DNA from: Larix sibirica
Lineage: Eukaryota > Streptophyta > Pinopsida > Pinales > Pinaceae
Assembly (NCBI GenBank): GCA_004151065.3
Contig: NWUY0300065276.1
Span: 8,760-29,868 of the forward strand
DNA: 21,109 bases
Reading direction: 5' to 3'
Each line of letters opens with the position of its first letter. The first letter of the stretch is position 1. The notes beneath the pieces are model-generated. The model made no database searches. It was not told the DNA's origin and was given only the letters and a program-made list of their open reading frames with translations. The translations under genes and the position numbers were made by a program. Shown piece after piece: positions 8,341 to 18,604 of the stretch.

Positions 8341-9588
8341 ACTTTTACCCCTTGACCAGTGCACCTAAATAACACACACACACCGGTGTGCACACCTATC
8401 AAGTGCACCAAGGTAGGGTAAAATAAAATTCACCAAACATAATTTCATTTTTCCATGTATACAGCGTTGCAAACCATTTAAGTACCAATGAACAACCTCT
8501 TAGATTAACCACTTCGTCATCAGTGATGTTTACCCATCAAATTCCTTTCGTGGTTTGATATGACCGTATATTTCGGATTTTGGAAAATATTTCCAAACAA
8601 ATCATTTCTTGAGTGCATGGAAACCATACCTCCTTGGCACAAAAGAGACTAGGTAAACTATTTATTACCTCCTCATTTACATTTCTATTGGATTAAACAT
8701 TAAAATTCAAATTCAATTTTTGTATTTTTTTTAAATCTACGCGGTACGGTTAGTTTATCTGCTTGCATTGGAAAAACCAATTCGCCTTGTAAATTCATAG
8801 TGCCCACCAACTGCAGTGCTTAATAGTAAGCTTTGAAGCGCTCCATGAATAATACGTCAATATTAGAACATGTATCCATGTTTAGCTAGTGTGTTCTAAA
8901 ATTCATATGCATTGGGAGCATTGAGTATGTTTATTCTATGCACACCATTAGATGGTGCATTGTAATAATGACATACTAATTATATATTTTAAAATATCCA
9001 CATATTGGTAATTCAATAAATTGTATATTTTGCACTGCATATGGTGCATTATTGTATTTTACGCACTGTAAAGGCATGTAGTTGTTTTAACAATGCACTG
9101 GGATTTTGGATAAAACAATAACAATCCAAATGGTGTGCGTGCTTATTACAAGCATACAGTTAGTGTTAGTGAGCTTTAGTAATGACACACCAATATTCAT
9201 TATAGAAAACTCATTGGATGTTTAGTGTGGTATAGTGTCTATGGCACACCACCCACATCGTGTTAATTAATTATATGCACCATAATGTTGTGTTAGAAGT
9301 TTATAAGCGCATCGAAATTTTTGAAAAAATAAAAATTCCAAATAGATCAAACTAGTACAAACCCACTGGTTATAGTCTGTGTATGTATTATAAGTGCACC
9401 GTGAATGTCGGTACATTATAATAAGCATGCATTGATGTTAGTTACAAAAACCGACCACAATTGTGGTGCAATGTAGTAATATGGCGCACCATATTTGTTG
9501 TGTTCATTATCTTTAGGCACCATGATACATGGTCCATTATGTATTTGTATGCGTAGTTAATGGTGCATTACTATTTTTAAGGTGCACC
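7959..9588. repeat. GGTGCA/TGCACC-rich block
   Basis: I count eleven GGTGCA or TGCACC hexamers: 7959, 8265, 8360, 8404, 8954, 9043, 9395, 9465, 9562, 9581 and 9583 (the last two form palindromic GGTGCACC). Near matches such as GGTGTGC and GGCGCACC lie between them, and ggtgtgcacacc at 8385-8396 is a perfect 12-bp palindrome. Chance expectation in 1.6 kb of both-strand sequence is below one. Confidence 0.7.
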
Positions 9589-9668
9589 AATAATATTTTT
9601 TACATTTTTTAGAAGAAAAAAAAAATATATATTTAAATAAAATTTATCATTTAATACAATTTTTACGA

Positions 9669-9686
9669 TGTGTGTGTGTGTGCGTG
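9669..9686. repeat. GT microsatellite
   Basis: A short TG dinucleotide run, interrupted once by tgcgtg, at the edge between the GGTGCA-rich block and the decayed coding stretch. Confidence 0.85.
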
Positions 9687-11107
9687 CCTAATGAATGTTG
9701 TATGTTAATTAGAGATAACAACAGTAGGGGCAGTCCAACCAATACAATGTTTTACGGGACTAGGAGGCCAGAGAGAGGAAGAGGGATTTGTACCCTCGCC
9801 CTATTATAGCCCAGACTCGTCACCTCTTGAGGGATTTTGGCATCCTCAAGTTTTATGAGAAGTAAACATCCCTCGGGGGGAACACAAAATTATTGAGACA
9901 ATTAATCCATTATTGGGATCATGGCAAGCAAGCATTAGGAGTCATCCCTAATTTATGGTTCCAACCCACAGGGGAGGATATATATTTCATTATTGGGATG
10001 TCCAAAAGAGGGAAGGAATTTTCCCAGTTCCCTAATCTCTAGCTTGGCATTGCGAGATAGAGTTAGTTGGCATATGTTTAGAGATATGTCATTGAGGACA
10101 TCACTACCTCTTCTAGCTTCTAGGTTGGTGGTGGCTAGTTGGATTTACACATGTTCGGTGTATGGGAGGTTAGGTGTCACTCACTTATGGTCATGATAGT
10201 GGCCCACCACACCCCTGATGGGAAACACATTACTTGTCCACTTTTGTATTATTTATATTCTTTAGTGTAGACACCTTGATGTATTAGGTGGTCTGCCATT
10301 TTTTTGCAACATTTTTGGATCATTGTCGTGTTATGTTTGATGGGAGGATAGTCTTCCCAATTGCTTCAAAGTTGTTTTACTTATTTTTCGAGGGATTTAT
10401 GGGCACTAGGCCCTCATTCAAGAATCTCTCTCCTAGACCAAGGACCGATGTGTGTATGTGAATGTGGGGGGAGATGATTCCTAAGAGGGGCCAATCAGAG
10501 TTCCCATGTAGGACCACTCCATAGGTACTGGAGATGCTCTCCAATGAGGATGCTTATACTATGGATATTGTGTAGTACCCATGTGCAAGGTTGGATTGGT
10601 GAGTATGTCTGAACATCCTATTTACCCATGATGAGCCACTAGATGTCAGAGGTAATATTAGTGTTACGTTTTGATTAATCTAGTTTGATTGTATTGGATT
10701 AATTAATATACACATGATTTATTGTAAAAATTTACTTAAATTTTATCATTTTTGTTGTCTACTATTTTAAATATACTGGCACGGAGGTGCCTCCACAACC
10801 TGGGAAGGATATGATTGAGGCTGATGAGATACCTCAATTACAGAGACTAGGCCTATGATGTAGGCCAAATTGTATATTTTGTCATGAAGTGGCAGATTAG
10901 TTATGTGGACTGATGGCTTGGAACAGAGTGTGCCAAGTACAAGCTAACCAGATCATATGAGACCCGAAGCTCGTAGCTATATGGGTGATCCTTCTACATG
11001 ATATGATACAATTAATGCATCATGTTATCCATGTGGTTATCCTACTCGAGAAGAGGAGCGGTCACCATCGTTGTCAATCTTATTCATTTAATGCATCTTC
11101 TTTTGAT

Positions 11108-11460
11108 GATGATCCTCCACCCCCTCCACCTCCACCTCCTCCTACTCCTCCACAAGCCAACTGACTTCCCTCTCCTTTAGAATTTGACATACCACCCTCT
11201 CCTCCACAGGTCGATCTACCACCCTCTCCTCCTCACCAAACCAATCGACCCCCATCTCCTCCACAAGTAGACCAACCACCCTCTCCTCCTCCATAGGCTG
11301 ATCAACCACCCTCTCCTCCTCACTAAGTCGACTGACCACTGTCTCCTCCTCCATAGTCCAATATACTACCCTATACTCCTCATCGAGTTAACCAACCACC
11401 ATCTCCTCCTATACTAGCCAAGCCACCACCATCTCCTATTCTAGTATCCAACCCACCAGT
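11108..11460 (+). repeat. PPSPP-coding minisatellite, 27-30 bp units
   Basis: About ten units follow a run of proline codons. Each reads ccaccctctcctcctcc plus a variable 10-13 bp tail. In the coding frame the units are PPSPP followed by four or five variable residues such as QVDL, HQTNR or QVDQ. Several units carry in-frame stops because cca-cag has become cca-tag, or by TAA and TGA changes (last stop at 11354-11356). The array is therefore no longer fully translatable upstream of 11357. Confidence 0.85.
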
Positions 11461-11779
11461 TGTGACACCCAATTCACTCGTTGGTGCTTTAGATGAGTTG
11501 GTCACATCGAGTGGTATGATTTTTGGTGGAGATCTATTCCAGTTAACTTATACTACATTTTTATCTAAAGGAGGTACTAATATTTCCTTTGGATCTTGTG
11601 GCAAAGGCATTGATCATGACTTTGGATATGGTGGTAGAGGCACTAACCATGCCTCTAGCTTTGGTGGCAGAGGTATTACTGCCTTTGGCTCTGGTGGCAA
11701 AGACATTGATCATGTCTTTGGATCTAGTGGTGAAGATATTGATGCCTCTAGCTCCAGTGGTGGACCAACTACCTTGTAG
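11357..11779 (+). CDS. Open remnant: Pro-rich start, Gly-rich repeats (about 140 codons)
   Basis: The frame is open from just after the stop at 11354 to TAG at 11777. It holds three last Pro-rich units (PPSPPILAK, PPPSPILVSN), a short non-repetitive segment (NSLVGALDELVTSSGMIFGGDLFQLTY), and then degenerate repeats of FGSGGKDIDH type. The repeats are FGSCGKGIDHD, FGYGGRGTNHASS, FGGRGITA, FGSGGKDIDHV and FGSSGEDIDASS. No ATG is needed if it continues an upstream exon, and GTG at 11462 is no plausible plant start. The frame ends directly before the 200-bp array. It could be the preserved C-terminus of the decayed gene upstream. Function is unknown. Confidence 0.4.
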   Translation, partial: SNILPYTPHRVNQPPSPPILAKPPPSPILVSNPPVVTPNSLVGALDELVTSSGMIFGGDLFQLTYTTFLSKGGTNISFGSCGKGIDHDFGYGGRGTNHASSFGGRGITAFGSGGKDIDHVFGSSGEDIDASSSSGGPTTL

Positions 11780-11855
11780 TGGTTATATTTTCTCACATGT
11801 ATATATTTGATTGTTGCAATGTATATTTGACATTTATATTTGACTTAAGATGTTT

Positions 11856-11860
<5 letters not shown>

Positions 11861-11890
<30 letters not shown>
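11861..11890. repeat. AC microsatellite
   Basis: Fifteen uninterrupted AC dinucleotides, forming the end of an array unit. Confidence 0.95.
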
Positions 11891-11894
<4 letters not shown>

Positions 11895-12081
11895 TGATTT
11901 GATATTATCAATCATATATATTATGCCTTTTCATATCATGTTAATGTTGTTTTATTTATAAAATGTATTGTGTGCTAATAATTTATATCATTAACGATTT
12001 TTCCATTCTTAAATCAAATTTGAGATGCATCGCTCATTTAAAATTGAGATGCCATATTTGACATATCTAAGATGTATTTTT

Positions 12082-12127
12082 CACACACACACACACACAT
12101 ACACACACACATATATATATATATATA
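12082..12127. repeat. Compound CA/TA microsatellite
   Basis: A CA run interrupted once by CATA, followed by an AT run. It occupies the same place in its array unit as the tracts at 11861 and 12460. Confidence 0.95.
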
Positions 12128-12459
12128 TTTTCATATTATATTGTTGTTGATGTTGTTTGATTTATAAAATGTATTAAGTATGTTGATAATTAACACCATT
12201 AATGCTTTATCTATTTTTAAATCAAACTTGAGATGTATCACTTAATTAAATTTGAGATGCCATATAATATTTAACTCTAGTTATAACATTTTAATGTTAT
12301 TTTTTGGTAGTAATCCATTTTTCAAGGTGAATATGTTGATTAAACATGTTTGCAAACTTGATTAAATGATTCAATCAATGAATTTTGATTAATATGTAAA
12401 TAAATTTTTTGAATAAAATTATATATTTCAAATTTATTCTTAAATAATTNTTTTTATTT

Positions 12460-12500
12460 CACACACACACACACATATGTATATATATATATATATATAT
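12460..12500. repeat. Compound CA/TA microsatellite beside the LINE-1 insertion
   Basis: A CA run, atatgt, then an AT run of about 20 bases. An N precedes it at 12450. The left target-site duplication of LINE-1 begins inside the AT run. Confidence 0.95.
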
Positions 12501-12512
12501 TTTTATAATTAT
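12497..12512. repeat. Left target-site duplication of LINE-1
   Basis: The sequence atatttttataattat matches 18605-18620 (atattttgataattat) at 15 of 16 positions. The duplication length is typical for LINE insertion, and the right copy directly follows the A-rich 3' end. Confidence 0.85.
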
Positions 12513-12716
12513 TGGAAAGGGAGGGCACGATGGAGCTCTGTGGTTCAGGGGGGGAGTTTCAATTCTGCAACCAACGAAAGTTCATTTTTCTTCTTGTCTT
12601 TTCAATGGAGATTGTTGCGCAATCAATTGTTTGGTACAAGGAGCAAGCGAATTTTATTAAGCCATATATTCTCATTATTAGGGAGATGCCATTTCTAAGT
12701 CTGAGGTTATTTCAAC
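12513..12716 (+). promoter_or_regulatory. 5' untranslated region of LINE-1
   Basis: About 200 bp between the left target duplication and the first ORF1 ATG. It begins tggaaagggagggcacgatgg, cut here to its first part, and contains a run of seven Gs. In LINEs the internal promoter is expected here. I cannot identify specific promoter elements. Two short open frames in it look incidental. Confidence 0.5.
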
Positions 12717-14264
12717 ATGATTATCGATGATGTGGATTACGAAGAGGACCCACAAATCGGACCAATTTTTTGCATGGATTAGGAAAGAAATTGTAAGGAC
12801 TTGGATATGGAACCTCTTGAGGAGATCTCTCCCTTGCGAGAGATGACGTCAGTTGTTGTACATCATAATTTATCCTCTTCTGAGCATGAATGCAATGACA
12901 TCAACAATCAAAATCCTTATCAAGTTCGAGGTATGAAGAAATCCAAAGGAATTCGGGCGAAGAAAGGCTATGAAGAACTTACGGTTGGGAGAGACATATA
13001 GATAGAAGAAATTATGTTTTACCTGTCTTCAGCCCTGGTTGGGAGATTCTTTGGAAAGGTAGTAGGAAGGGCTTCTCTTCGAGATTGGATGGATGCACAC
13101 TAGAATCCATGGTTGGGATATACGTCGTATTTCCACATTCTACCCTATGGCTAGTTTCTAATTAAGGTTCAAAAGGTGGAAGACGGTCCAAAGTTATTAG
13201 ATCGCAGATGGAAATGGGGGTGGTCTGGATTGATTTTGAAGAAGTGGCATGTTGGATTTAATGCGAAGAAGGAGCCACCTAAAATACAGAAGTTATGGGT
13301 GATTTTTCTGGGGCTGCCTATGGTTTTCTTGTAGAGACCAATCTTGGAGGAAATAGGCAATAAGTTGGGCAATTTTATAGCCCTGGAGAATGACAGGGAG
13401 GAAAAAATTGACTGAAGATGCACAAGGATCCTGGTAGAAATGGACATGCGAGATGGATTGTATGAAGAAATTAAAATTGAAATGCATGGGATTACGTGGA
13501 CACAAAGGTTAGATTATTTGAAGATACCTTTTAGATGCTTCAGCTGTCGAAAGGTGGGTTATTTGCAAAAGGACTGTATAGATCGTCAGGATAGTCCTTG
13601 CTTAAAAAAAGTATGGATAAGGAAGGATCAATCTCCCCCAGTTCATCAAAGAACAAAAGGTGGAAGCTTTGAGGAGGGTGGTGAAAATAAGGAATAGTCG
13701 AAAGAGGTGGGAAAATTGTGCATGGGAAAGGAAACTTCCTTGAAAATGAAGGAAAAAATAGTTGATGTAGAAAAAAGTGTAATAAGTTAGCGTCAAGTTG
13801 AGAATATGAGCAGGTCCTACTCCAACTCCAAGGAACCTTCGGTTAATACTGAAGGTAATAAAAAAAATTGTGTTAGCTGATGATTCTTTATTTATTAATG
13901 AAGTTAATAAACATAATGAGGAAGGAAGAGTGGATGCGTCTAAGGAAGTGAGTGAGCCTACCCCTCTTTCCTCATCCCTAAGTCCCCCGCCTTGTCCAAA
14001 AAATAGGACGGTAGATCTGAACGTAAAACCTCTGGCTTTTATAAAGAGGGAGTATGGCCTAAGATCCAAAGCTCTTCAAAAAAGTGAGGTGGATTTAGTC
14101 TCCACAGGGGTTTTAGCTCTCAATCAACCTCTCAAATTGCAATTAGGAAGGAATTCCTTCATTTCTAAGGCACAAAACAAGCAGCTATGGAGAATAGTCA
14201 AGTGAAACAAGCTATTATTAGTCAGGCTCTTAGTGTTGAAAAGGCCCTAAACAAGGGTCCTTAA
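12717..14264 (+). pseudogene. LINE-1 ORF1 pseudogene (DUF4283-like, CCHC zinc knuckle)
   Basis: The start is ATG at 12717 (MIIDDVDYEEDPQIGPIFCMD), followed by an in-frame TAG at 12780. ALVGRFFGKVVGRASLRDW and HILPYG (about 13030-13160) and LKKWHVGFNAKKEP with LWVIFLGLP (13230-13325) match the DUF4283-type RNA-binding domain of plant LINE ORF1. The knuckle FRCFSCRKVGYLQKDC lies at about 13530-13575: it keeps CX2C and the last Cys, but the His is Tyr. A frameshift lies in an A-run near 13860, where coding passes to the frame of 13870-14205. A second shift near 14190 leads to the TAA at 14262. ORF1 proteins bind LINE RNA in the particle. The C-terminal part is low in complexity. Confidence 0.8.
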
Positions 14265-17200
14265 TGTTCGCCCTTTGTTTCAATGCTAGGGGACTTGGGG
14301 GGGATATGAGATAAAAACCCACAAAAGGTTGGTGAATAACATAAAACCATTAGTATTGTTAATTCAAGAAACGATGTTGGGAGGAATAAAATCTCAGGAT
14401 ATAATGAGTTCATGGTTAAAAGACTAGAAAATGGAATCAATTGATGTTGTGGGTCGCCCAGGAGGGTTAATTTCAGGTTGGAGCCCAGGGTTGACAGGTG
14501 TTTTGATTTCATTCTGTCAGTCAGCTATTAATATTTTCTTAGGGGACACTGAGACTTGAGAGACTTTCTCAATTTTAAATGTATATGGTCCATTCTATGA
14601 TAGACGTCCTTTTTGGGAGTCTCTATGCAATTTCGGAGCTTTGGAATCGTCGAATATGATCCTAGGAGGGGATCTGAATTTAACTCTCTTAGTCAGATAT
14701 ATTTGGGGGAATAATGCAAGGTGCAACTCTCTAAGTCAATATTTTAGCGCTCTCTTTGAAGAAAAAGGTTTGATCGATGTTCAACCCCTAAAAATAGAGA
14801 TGACCTAGAGAAATAAAAGAAGCGGTGACCAGGTGATCTCCAAAAGGCTTGATTGGTTTCTGATCTTGGAGAACCTAGTCAATGGGAAGTTGGTGATACA
14901 ATCGAATGTTGAATCAGGTGGTCTCTCAAACCACATGCCGATAGTGTTATCAGTCAAGGTTCCAGAGCAAAAACCTTTGTCTCCTTTCAGATTCAATCCA
15001 TTATGGTTGGAAGAAGAATGTTATAAAACCCTAGTCATGGAGACCTGTAAACCATTAAACGAGACTCAGCCGTACTCTTATATGCAGCAGTTTGTAGATA
15101 ACCTTTCAAGCATTAAAAAATCTTCTAAAGAGTGGGACAAGAAGCATAATTTTTTCTCATAAGAGGCGTTAAAAGAGGTGGAGAGGAATATTGAGGATCT
15201 ATATGCCTCTAATAGTGTTGGTGTTTTATCTAAAGGTGAATTGGAGGCATTAAAGTATTTAGAATGTAGGAGGAGATCCCTACTGGTAAGGGAGGAGCAA
15301 ATCTGGAGGTTGAAGAGCCAGGCTTTGTGGCTGGTGGATGGGGACAAGAACACAAAGTTATTTCACAAGTTTGCTTCACATCATCGAAACATAAACACAA
15401 TAGGCGAAGTACGGGACTCTCAAGGGAGTTTGGCACAAACCTTCCAATACAAGGCTCAGGATGCAATAGATCATTTATGAACTCTTTTCTCTGAACCTGC
15501 AGGATGCCCAATTGAAGAAATTCTAGAAGTCTTGAGGATTTTTCCAAGATTAATTTCAGATGAGATGAATGAAGAACTTACAAAGGAGGTCTCATAGGAA
15601 GAGTTGAGTAATATTTTGTATTCCTTTCAGAGAGGTAAGATCCCAAGACCAGATGGTTTCACTTTAGAATTTTTCCATGGATCCTTTGATTTAATAAAAG
15701 AAGATATTTTGAAATTGGTGAGGGAATCTCAGAGATCAGGGAAATTTTTGGGGACCATAAACTCAACCTTCATAGCTCTAATTCCCAAAAAGCAAAAATC
15801 AGAATCCTTTGATGACTTCAGACCTATATCGTGTTGTAACTTGGTTTACAAGGTAATAGCCAAAACTATTTCCCGAAGACTAAAACCTAGTATGAGTGAA
15901 AATGTTTCAAAGGAACAATTTGGGTTTTTGTTCAATAGAGAAATTCATGACGTGGTTTCCTTAGCTCGATAATCAATTCACACAATAAAGAAGGATAAAT
16001 AATGTGCCTTTGCTTTAAAGTTGGACCTATCTAAAGCATATGATAGGGTAAGTTGGACATCCATCATGCTGTTATTGATTCAGATTGGAACGTCGTTGGA
16101 GATGGTTGAATGGATTTTAGGATGTGTCCAATCCGCTTCTTTCGTAGTTTTGATAAATGGAGCTCCCTCCTTCTTTCACCCAACAAGAGCCCTAAGGCAG
16201 GGCTGTCCACTTTCACCCTTTCTTTATCTTTTGATAGCAGAGGTATTGAGTCGTTTAATTCATAAAGCTAAGTCAGTAGGTGAAATTGAAGGGGTAAAGG
16301 TTTCTAGTTCATAAGAGCTCACCCACAATCTCTTTGTGGATGATGTCCTATTGTTGGGTAAAGGATCAATTGAAAATATTATATCTTTTGACTCTATCCT
16401 TGAGGTATATAAGAAAGCGACCGATATGGTAATTAACATTGAGAAATCAATGTCTAGCTTATAATATTTTCACAGAGGAAATATTGCAAAGAGTGAGGGA
16501 GGTTAGTCTCTTTCCCTTGACTTCCACGATAGAGGGTTTTGAATATCTTGGGTTCTTCCTAAAACCAAATTCATACTCCTTTCAAGACTGGATATGGTTG
16601 TACAAGAAAGTGGAAGCCATAATTTCTTTGTGGACCAATCGATTTCTTTCGAGAGTAGGAAGATTAGTATTGCTCAAAGCGGTGTTACAAAGTATTCCGA
16701 TATATTGGGCCTCAATTGCCTACTTTCCAAAGGGGATCCTTACAAAAATAAGAAAGAAATGCTTCTCCTTTCTTTGGAAATCCAATAGAGAGACTTAAGG
16801 AATTACTTTGGTGAAATGGTCAACTTTAACTTTTCCCAAAGGAATGGGTGGTTGGGGGATCAAAATCTAGTATTATTTTGTAAATATCCGGTAGCGAAAT
16901 CTCTATGGAGACTAGCACAGAGTTCAAACCCATTGTGGGGCAGAGTGATGAGTTCCAAATACTGCCCAGGATCTATGGTTGTGGAATGGTTTAGGAATTC
17001 TGAGAAATCCCACAAAAATGGCTCAATAGGATGGAAAGCTTTCATTTTGGCTTTTCTATTGGTAGGGAACTGGTCTGCATGGAAAATTAGGAATGGAAAA
17101 AGAGTAATAATTGGAAATGATCCTTGGGTTGGCGCATGAGAAGACTATAGACTATCGGAAGCGATTATTTCTCATCTGAGATCTCAAAGGATATATACCC

Positions 17201-18402
17201 TAGCAGATGCACAGGCCCAACAACCACAACAATGGGGAATACAGGGGTGGAAATAGTCCCAAGAACTATGGATGGAAAGGGAGGTAGCAGTGGAATGGAA
17301 CAGGTTCATGAGAAAGTTGGTTACCAACTTTGTAAACTTGGATGAGGAAAGACAAGATGTCTTAATTTGGACAAAGGAATCTGCCACTAGAAATTTCTCA
17401 ACAAAAATTGGATATGAAGTCATCATAACTGAATCTTTTGAAGGAGAAAAGAGATGCTAGTGGGAAATAATATGGAAGATACTGGGTCCACTTAAAACTA
17501 TTATAACCCCATGGATTGCTCTCAACAAAAAGCTACTTACCTAGGAAAATTTGAGAAAACGTGGCATGCAAATACCGAGTGTGTGTGTGTTATGTAAATC
17601 CTTTAATGAAACGATTTCTCATTTGTTTAGTTATTTCCCGTATGTGGGATATGTTTAAGAGTCAACCTAAAAGAAACTCAATGACAACAAGGCTATTATA
17701 AGTGGTGATATCACATCAGAGCAGAGCATACAAAAATGGTGGCAGGAGGCATGGGTATGTTACTATGGTTCATTCCCTGCTCTATTCGTTTTCATCATAT
17801 GGGAAGCAAGAAATCGAGCCATTTTTTAGAACCAATGGGTCCCTCCTGAGATAACATGTTCATTGTTATTATAGAAGGTGCAAGAACATAAAACTCTTCC
17901 CAAGTTGAGCAAGCAAGGCATAATAGTGAACCCTGAGATTGAGAAGAGCTACCCCTGGGCATAATTCGACAGAGCCAGTCAAGGGGAGCTTTCATTTGGT
18001 GGTTCCGCAGGAGTGCTCTATGTTTCATGATCAACAAAACTATGCATCAATGCCCTAGGTCAATCATCAAATAATAGAGTGGACCTCGCTGCCTTATGGG
18101 CAGTCCTCAAGGTGGTGTAGAGCAGAAATTTTTCAAGGATTCAATTGTTTGGTGATTCTAAAATGGCATTTGAATGGGCCACAGGGAAGATCCAGATTGG
18201 GGCTCCCCATCTTCAATATATTCTATCTGCAATTCGAGAGCTGGCTTCTTCATTTGATAAAGTCTCCATTGCCCACATTTACAGAGAATTAAATGCAAAA
18301 GCTTATGCATTATGCAAATTGGAAATGGCCCTTCAACCTGGGGTAATTGAAGTCGAGGAGCATAGAGACGAGCAGGTCATGGAGCATTTCTTGATGCATT
18401 AA
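14264..18402 (+). pseudogene. LINE-1 ORF2 pseudogene (endonuclease, RT, zinc region, RNase H)
   Basis: The start ATG (14264) overlaps the ORF1 stop as TAATG. MFALCFNARGLGG opens the AP-like endonuclease. A frameshift follows in the G-run near 14300. The endonuclease continues with LIQETMLGG, VYGPFYDRR, LGGDLNLTL, KRLDWFL and LSNHMPIV (about 14930). The SDH Asp is Asn here. RT spans about 15600-16800: IPRPDGFTLEFF, DDFRPISCCN, motif A LDLSKAYDRVSW (16021), motif B LRQGCPLSPFLYLL and motif C FVDDVLLLG (about 16335). All RT acidic residues are kept. A frameshift lies near 16445. The zinc region CVLCKSFNETISHLF lies near 17580-17630. RNase H spans about 17960-18330. Numerous in-frame stops interrupt it, for example at 15160, 15478, 15596, 15970 and 16312. 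Confidence 0.85.
17960..18402 (+). pseudogene. RNase H domain of LINE-1 ORF2
   Basis: FDRASQGELSFGGSAGVLY (from about 17966) is strand 1 with the first catalytic Asp. NNRVDLAALWAVLK near 18070 carries Asp where the family has Glu. LFGDSKMAFEWATGKIQIG (from about 18142) has the third acidic residue. HIYRELNAKAYALCK near 18275 has Tyr where the last Asp is expected (family pattern N-x-x-AD). Two of four catalytic positions are thus altered. This domain would remove the RNA strand after reverse transcription. Its C-terminal position in a LINE is known for plant L1 elements. Confidence 0.8.
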
Positions 18403-18604
18403 AGATGTTTTTATCAATTGTAAGACTCAATGTAAGGCCAAGTGCCAAGTTTTGTTTGTAATGTTTTTGGATAGATGAATTTTGAAAGGTTGTGAGGCAA
18501 GCAAGAGGAATGCATCCTGAAAGGCAGAAATGAATGATGTAAGTCCGCTTGGACAGTCGATGTTTATTCATATGAATAAAATGATTTTTTTCTCAAGAAA
18601 AAAA
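18403..18604 (+). terminator. 3' untranslated region and A-rich end of LINE-1
   Basis: About 200 bp after the ORF2 stop. A polyadenylation-like AATAAA lies at 18575-18580. The last twenty bases are a perfect 9-bp inverted repeat, ttttttt-ct with ag-aaaaaaa, two bases apart (18585-18593 and 18596-18604), ending exactly where the target duplication begins. Confidence 0.75.

Larger units (their letters stand above)
7561..9720. other. Gene-free AT-rich block with degenerate repeats
   Basis: There is no open frame with a recognisable motif on either strand. The left part (7720-8340) contains three degenerate units of about 210 bp. The whole block from 7959 to 9588 is rich in GGTGCA and its complement. 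A GT microsatellite lies at 9669-9686. The block separates LINE-2 from the Pro/Gly-rich coding remnant. It could be a decayed satellite or the non-coding part of an unclassified transposon. Confidence 0.6.
9720..11779 (+). pseudogene. Decayed coding region of unknown family, Pro-rich and Gly-rich C-terminus
   Basis: The base composition is more GC-rich than its neighbours and plus-strand coding sense is suggested in pieces. These include EEEGFVPSPYYSPDSSPLEGFWHPQ near 9770-9850 and a 67-codon open frame at 9993-10196 (SLALRDRVSWHMFRDMSL, then SWIYTCSVYGRLGVTHLW). An acidic-to-proline run DDDPPPPPPPPPPPTPPQ follows near 11113-11160, then PPSPP repeats, and a last open frame of about 140 codons ending at 11777-11779. 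An AT-rich stretch at about 10665-10780 could be an intron or an insertion. I recognise no catalytic motif. A transposon-encoded product is the likeliest source given the setting, but a host pseudogene cannot be excluded. Confidence 0.4.
11800..12496. repeat. Left part of an array of about 200-bp AT-rich repeats
   Basis: Unit anchors are tcatatcatgttaatgttg at 11931 and tcatattatattgttg at 12131, a 200-bp step. Each is followed by tttataaaatgtatt, then a(t/c)cattaa, then aaatcaaa(t/c)ttgagatg. Units end in ttttcacacaca plus a TA run. The tail of an earlier unit is seen at about 11822-11890. The second unit is longer (to about 12500) and less regular. The same repeats resume at 18605 on the far side of LINE-1. 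Confidence 0.8.
12513..18604 (+). mobile_element. LINE-1: near full-length plant LINE with RNase H domain (6.1 kb)
   Basis: The element is bounded by a 16-bp target-site duplication. It has a 5' untranslated part (12513-12716), ORF1 (12717-14264), ORF2 (14264-18402), a 3' untranslated part with AATAAA at 18575, and an A-rich end. ORF2 order is AP-like endonuclease, reverse transcriptase, zinc-binding region and RNase H, as in plant L1-clade elements that carry an archaeal-type RNase H. Multiple stops and frameshifts mean it is a dead copy. It is markedly more GC-rich than the AT-rich array it landed in. Confidence 0.9.

Noticed and set aside
9720-10660. Plant mobile domain or Mutator transposase
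   Set aside because: Considered because Pro-rich tails occur in such proteins, but I could not find the core motifs, so I left it unassigned.
11142-11354. Minus-strand frame rich in Glu and Val (EEERVVD repeats)
   Set aside because: Complement of the PPSPP minisatellite. The plus strand continues into the Gly-rich frame, so the repeat explains this open frame.
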